A stretch of DNA of 8,881 nt from the NCBI GenBank assembly GCA_041552135.1, contig JBFELL010000116.1, positions 1 to 8,881 of the forward strand, written 5' to 3'. The stretch is from SZUA-186 sp041552135 (GTDB lineage: Bacteria; Pseudomonadota; Gammaproteobacteria; UBA9214). Shown here piece after piece: positions 5,486 to 8,881 of this stretch. Within the stretch, counting starts at the first letter, position 1. The number at the start of each line of letters is the position of its first letter. The notes under the pieces were generated by a model. That model was given only the letters and a program-made list of their open reading frames with translations. It was not told where the DNA came from and ran no database searches. Made by a program: the position numbers and the translations under genes.

Positions 5486-7447
5486 ATGTGGCTTGGCGTT
5501 GATACCGGCGGTACCTTTACCGATTTCGTGCTGTTCGACGGCAGGACGCTGCGTGTGCACAAGGTGCTGTCGACGCCGCATGCACCCGAGGAGGCCATAC
5601 TGCAGGGCGTGGCGGAGCTGGGCATCGGGCTGGAGGGCCTGCAGGTGGTGCACGGTTCGACCGTGGCCACCAACGCCGCACTGGAACGCAAGGGCGTGCG
5701 CACCGCCTATATCACCAACCACGGCCTCGGCGATGTCCTGACCATCGGCCGGCAGGCGCGCCGTGAACTCTACAACCTGCAGCCGGAACCCCTGCCGCCG
5801 CCGGTGCCGCGCGAACTCTGTCTCGAGGTCGGTGCGCGAACCGGTGCCGATGGCAGCCGGGTCAGCGCACTGACCGGGGCCGACCGGGAGGCGTTGCTGG
5901 CGCAGCTGGCCGAACTCCGGCCCGAGGCGGTGGCGATCAACTTGCTGTTCTCGTTCCTCGACGACGAGGACGAGCGCACCATTGCGTCGTGGCTGCCGGA
6001 GTCGGTTTTCATTTCGCGCTCATCGGAGGTGCTGCCGGAATACAAGGAATACGAGCGTGGCATCGCGACCTGGCTGAATGCCTGGGTCGGGCCGCTGGTC
6101 GACGGTTACCTGCGGCGGCTGGGAGAAGGCCTGCAACCGGCCAGCGTGGCGGTCATGCAAAGTTCCGGCGGCACGGTCAGCGCGGCCCAGGCCGGCCGGC
6201 GGGCGGTGCGCCTGTTGCTGTCCGGACCCGCGGGTGGACTGATGGGGGCCCGCTTTATCGGCCGGCAGGCCGGTAACAGTCGCCTGCTGACCTTCGATAT
6301 GGGCGGGACGTCCACCGATGTCGCCCTGGTCGACGGCGATATCCAGCTTACCTCGGAAGGCCACATCGGCCCGTGGCCGGTGGCGGTCCCGATGGTGGAC
6401 ATGCATACCATCGGTGCGGGCGGTGGCTCCATTGCCTGTATCGATGCCGGCGGCCTGTTGCAGGTTGGCCCGGAGTCCGCCGGTGCTGCACCCGGCCCGG
6501 CGTGCTATGGCAAGGGCGGTATCCGGCCCGCCGTGACCGATGCCAACCTGGTGCTGGGCCGCTTGCAAGCGGACGCCTTCCTCGGTGGTGCCATGACACT
6601 GGATGCCGGGGCCGCCAGGCAGGCCGTGGCGACGGTCGCCGCGCCGCTGGGCCTGACGGTCGAGGCGGCCGCACAGGGCATTGTCGACATCGCCAACGAG
6701 CACATGGCGCAGGCACTGCGGGTGATCTCGGTGCAGCGCGGTATCGATCCGCGTGACCATGTGCTGGTGTCCTTCGGTGGCGCCGGCGGTCTGCATGTCT
6801 GCGCGCTGGCCGGGGCACTGGGCATGCGCCGGGCGCTGGTGCCGGTGCATGCCGGCGTACTCTCGGCGCTGGGCATGCTGGCGGCACCACGGGCCCGCCA
6901 GCTGTCACGCACCCTGACCGGCTTGCTGCAGGACTTTGCCGGGGACCGCCTGGAGCAGGCACTGCAGTCACTCGCCGATTCGGGTATTGCCGCGATGCGC
7001 GAAGAGGGTATCCCGGCGACGGACCTCGACACCGCCTTCAGTCTTGACCTGCGCTACCGGGGGCAGTCCTACACCCTGAACCTGCCATGGCAGGGGCTGG
7101 CCGAAACCGGGGAGGCGTTCCACCTGCTGCACAACCAGCGCTACGGCCACCGTCTCGCCACCCCGGTCGAACTGGTCAACATCCGCTGCAACCTGCACGG
7201 CCGGCCGCCGGAGATCCACCTGCCGCCGATCGGGATCGACGCCACAGAAAGGGCAGCACCACGCGTGGTCCCGCTGGTCGGCTGCCCGGAACCCGTGCCG
7301 GTATGGCCGAGGCACCAGCTGACGGCCGGCCAGGCCTTCGCCGGCCCGGCGCTGGTGACGGAGATGGTGGCCACCACCTGGTTGCCCGGGGGCTGGGAAT
7401 GCCGGGTGGACCCGGTGGGTAATTTGCAGCTGACGCGGGGAGCGTGA
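5486..7447 (+). CDS. Hydantoinase/5-oxoprolinase family protein, HyuA type
   Basis: The protein has 653 residues from the ATG at 5486. I prefer this start to the GTG at 5480 because AAAGGG (5475-5480) sits 5 nt upstream as a good ribosome binding site and the family begins with an xLGVDTGGTFTD motif. Domains in order: N-terminal Hydant_A_N (about 1-175) with phosphate loop DTGGTFTD at 6-13; the hydantoinase A ASKHA core (about 190-480) with DMGGTSTD at 271-278, GAGGGS at 310-315 and SFGGAGGLH at 429-437; and a C-terminal beta-rich domain to 653. The length matches HyuA, so the gene appears intact. The family couples ATP hydrolysis to opening of 5-oxoproline, hydantoins or related rings, or to carboxylation in acetone/acetophenone carboxylases; most members need a HyuB partner. 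None is encoded within the window, so the substrate is open. The gene is divergent from the ABC cluster; I found no clear promoter. A degenerate repeat lies in its leader. Confidence 0.92.
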   Translation: MWLGVDTGGTFTDFVLFDGRTLRVHKVLSTPHAPEEAILQGVAELGIGLEGLQVVHGSTVATNAALERKGVRTAYITNHGLGDVLTIGRQARRELYNLQPEPLPPPVPRELCLEVGARTGADGSRVSALTGADREALLAQLAELRPEAVAINLLFSFLDDEDERTIASWLPESVFISRSSEVLPEYKEYERGIATWLNAWVGPLVDGYLRRLGEGLQPASVAVMQSSGGTVSAAQAGRRAVRLLLSGPAGGLMGARFIGRQAGNSRLLTFDMGGTSTDVALVDGDIQLTSEGHIGPWPVAVPMVDMHTIGAGGGSIACIDAGGLLQVGPESAGAAPGPACYGKGGIRPAVTDANLVLGRLQADAFLGGAMTLDAGAARQAVATVAAPLGLTVEAAAQGIVDIANEHMAQALRVISVQRGIDPRDHVLVSFGGAGGLHVCALAGALGMRRALVPVHAGVLSALGMLAAPRARQLSRTLTGLLQDFAGDRLEQALQSLADSGIAAMREEGIPATDLDTAFSLDLRYRGQSYTLNLPWQGLAETGEAFHLLHNQRYGHRLATPVELVNIRCNLHGRPPEIHLPPIGIDATERAAPRVVPLVGCPEPVPVWPRHQLTAGQAFAGPALVTEMVATTWLPGGWECRVDPVGNLQLTRGA

Positions 7448-7608
7448 TGCGTTTGTGCTGGCGGTAGTGTGGATTATCCTGTTGATATCATTGTCGTATT
7501 CGCTCCGATCAGGTTACGCATCAGCGGGCCGTTCAAGCGCAGTAACCCGGCCACAACAGGCACTGTGATAGACTACCTGCCGTTGTTCATCTCCAAGGTC
7601 TTTATTTC
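7448..7608. other. Intergenic gap between hyuA-like and desaturase genes
   Basis: This 161-bp gap holds no repeat of the types found in the other gaps. An 8-bp palindrome TGATATCA is at 7483-7490. I find no sigma-70 promoter with both boxes and no hairpin with a T-tract. AAGG at 7595-7598, 10 nt before the desaturase ATG, is a weak ribosome binding site. Read-through from the hyuA-like gene cannot be excluded. Confidence 0.4.
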
Positions 7609-8811
7609 ATGATTGATTCCCTGATTGGTTTTTTCTCGGCCGGTGGTCTGGCCGGTCTGTCGACAGCTGCGCTGGTGATTGTCGGCCTGATCGTCACCCA
7701 GATCACCATCGCCGGCGTGACCATTTACCTGCACCGCCACCAGGCGCACCGCGCGCTCGACCTGCATCCGCTGGTCAGTCACTTCTTCCGCTTCTGGCTG
7801 TGGTTGACCACCGGCATGGTGACGAAGGAGTGGGTGGCCGTGCACCGCAAGCATCATGCCAGGTGCGAAACCCCGGACGACCCGCACAGCCCGCAGGTAC
7901 TCGGCATCCGCAAGGTGATGTGGCAGGGTTCGGAGCTTTACCGGCGCGAATCCGCCCGCCAGGAGACGCTGGCGAGTTACGGCCACTGCACACCGGATGA
8001 CTGGCTGGAGCGGCATGTCTACAGCCGCTTCCCGGGGCTGGGCATTTCCCTGCTACTGGTGCTGAATGTCGTGCTGTTCGGCATGCCCGGCCTGGTGCTC
8101 TGGGCCGTACAGATGCTGTGGATCCCGTTCTGGGCGGCCGGTGTGATCAACGGCATTGGCCACTGGTGGGGTTACCGCAACTATGAGACCCGCGACGCGG
8201 CCCGCAACATCGTGCCGTTCGGCCTGTGGATCGGCGGTGAGGAGCTGCATTCCAACCACCATGCCTTCCCGGCGTCGGCGCGTTTCTCCAGCCGCTGGTT
8301 CGAGCTGGACCTTGGCTGGAATTACATCCAGCTGCTGGCGCTGCTGGGACTGGCCAGGGTCAAGAAGGTCGCGCCACGGTCGGTGATGCTGCCCGCCAAG
8401 GACGGCATCGACATGGATACGGTGCGTGCCGTTGTCATGAACCGCATGTATGTGATGTCCGACTACGCCCGTGCCGTTATCCGCCCGGTACTGCGCCAGG
8501 AGCGCCGGCAGGCCGACGGCGCCTGCCGTCGCTACCTGAGGCGCGCGCGCCGCCTGCTGACCCGCGAGGCGGCGCTGGTCGACCGGCGCGCGCGCGGGCG
8601 ACTGGAGCAGATCCTCGAGCGTTTCGCCAATCTGCGTACCGTGTATGAATACCGCCAGAAGCTGCAGCAGGTGTGGAGCCGCAAGGCGACCAGCCAGGAG
8701 AGCCTGCTGATGGCACTGCAGGACTGGTGCCGGGACGCCGAGGCAACCGGCATCCAGGCGCTGCAGGATTTTGCGCGCAACCTGAGCCGCTACAGCCTGC
8801 AGACAGCCTGA
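7609..8811 (+). CDS. Membrane acyl-CoA / fatty-acid desaturase, DesA-like
   Basis: The protein has 400 residues and all three histidine boxes of the membrane di-iron desaturases: HRHQAH at 42-47 (HxxxxH), HRKHH at 79-83 (HxxHH) and HSNHH at 214-218 (HxxHH), plus the usual extra His in NGIGHWWGYRN at 181-191. Hydrophobic stretches (about 13-40, 57-72, 143-180, 238-249) give the expected membrane topology. Such enzymes insert a cis double bond, usually delta-9, into saturated acyl chains using O2 and an electron donor, which implies at least facultative aerobic life. The core ends near residue 265; the remaining ~135 residues form an Arg-rich, predicted helical extension ending WCRDAEATGIQALQDFARNLSRY. 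Total length resembles pseudomonad DesA (about 390-400 residues). It is read in the same direction as the hyuA-like gene, 161 bp away, and is followed by a strong terminator. I see no recognisable DesT or FadR operator upstream. Confidence 0.93.
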   Translation: MIDSLIGFFSAGGLAGLSTAALVIVGLIVTQITIAGVTIYLHRHQAHRALDLHPLVSHFFRFWLWLTTGMVTKEWVAVHRKHHARCETPDDPHSPQVLGIRKVMWQGSELYRRESARQETLASYGHCTPDDWLERHVYSRFPGLGISLLLVLNVVLFGMPGLVLWAVQMLWIPFWAAGVINGIGHWWGYRNYETRDAARNIVPFGLWIGGEELHSNHHAFPASARFSSRWFELDLGWNYIQLLALLGLARVKKVAPRSVMLPAKDGIDMDTVRAVVMNRMYVMSDYARAVIRPVLRQERRQADGACRRYLRRARRLLTREAALVDRRARGRLEQILERFANLRTVYEYRQKLQQVWSRKATSQESLLMALQDWCRDAEATGIQALQDFARNLSRYSLQTA

Positions 8812-8832
8812 CCCGGTCGGCAGGCCGGGATC

Positions 8833-8865
8833 AATAAAAAACCCGGCCATGCCGGGTTTTTTATT
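8833..8865. terminator. Bidirectional Rho-independent terminator after the desaturase gene
   Basis: Arms 8833-8847 and 8851-8865 form a perfect 15-bp inverted repeat with a CAT loop: A-rich, CCCGGC, loop, GCCGGG, then six T followed by ATT. The A-run on the left makes it equally good on the minus strand, so it could also stop transcription arriving from the right. It begins 22 nt after the desaturase stop codon. Confidence 0.93.
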
Positions 8866-8881
8866 GCCCTGTTGAGGACAC

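Noticed and set aside
6020..6850. Minus-strand 276-residue frame inside the hyuA-like gene
   Set aside because: Composition rich in H, Q, G, R and A and without motif; the plus strand carries the intact HyuA domains.
7447..7470. Short frame starting ATGCGTTTG right after the hyuA-like stop
   Set aside because: It stops after six codons; too short and unsupported to call a gene.
7448..7608. Promoter and fatty-acid regulator operator upstream of the desaturase
   Set aside because: Candidate boxes (for example TTGATA at 7482-7487) lack a -10 at suitable spacing, and no DesT- or FadR-like palindrome was recognisable.
8053..8850. Minus-strand 265-residue frame opposite the desaturase, starting inside the terminator region
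   Set aside because: No motif, overlaps the conserved desaturase coding sequence entirely, and its start sits in the terminator.

Overview
The window looks like a chromosomal segment from a GC-rich gammaproteobacterium. This is an inference from gene content and from three dispersed-repeat types familiar from such genomes; no rRNA or other lineage marker is present. A Chromatiales or pseudomonad-like lineage is plausible, but I cannot fix the genus. Every gap between genes is under 200 bases. I see no tRNA, rRNA, CRISPR array, phage gene or complete insertion sequence.

Layout. (1) 1-1006, minus strand: the N-terminal 335 residues of a membrane-anchored SGNH/GDSL hydrolase whose C-terminus lies off the left edge. 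(2) 1047-1146: a compact cluster of four copies of a GGGGACAG-type repeat, two of them forming a perfect 26-bp inverted repeat. (3) 1156-5303, minus strand: a four-gene ABC system read right to left as ATPase, ABC-2 permease, GldG-like auxiliary protein and DUF4340 protein. Overlaps of 1 and 4 nt join the first and last gene pairs. A 154-bp gap holding two head-to-head GTCGGATTA palindromes separates the two pairs. A near-consensus sigma-70 promoter (TTAACA, 17 nt, TATAAT) stands just upstream of the ATPase gene. (4) 5304-5485: a divergent intergenic region with that promoter and a third repeat type next to the ribosome binding site of the rightward gene. (5) 5486-7447, plus strand: a full-length HyuA-type hydantoinase/oxoprolinase, with no HyuB partner beside it. 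(6) 7609-8811, plus strand: an aerobic acyl-CoA/fatty-acid desaturase with all histidine boxes and a long basic C-terminal extension, followed by a strong symmetrical terminator at 8833-8865.

How they may work together. The four ABC genes almost certainly encode one inner-membrane complex: cytoplasmic ATPase, polytopic permease and two anchored proteins with large periplasmic domains. It resembles the GldA/GldF/GldG system of gliding Bacteroidetes, but its substrate in proteobacteria is not established. The SGNH protein follows in the same direction, but the repeat cluster and its lower-GC look suggest it is a separate unit. HyuA and the desaturase share a strand, are 161 bp apart, and have no evident functional link. 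The most distinctive feature is that three of the four internal gaps between genes each hold a different dispersed-repeat type. I did not find a convincing new defence or mobile system.
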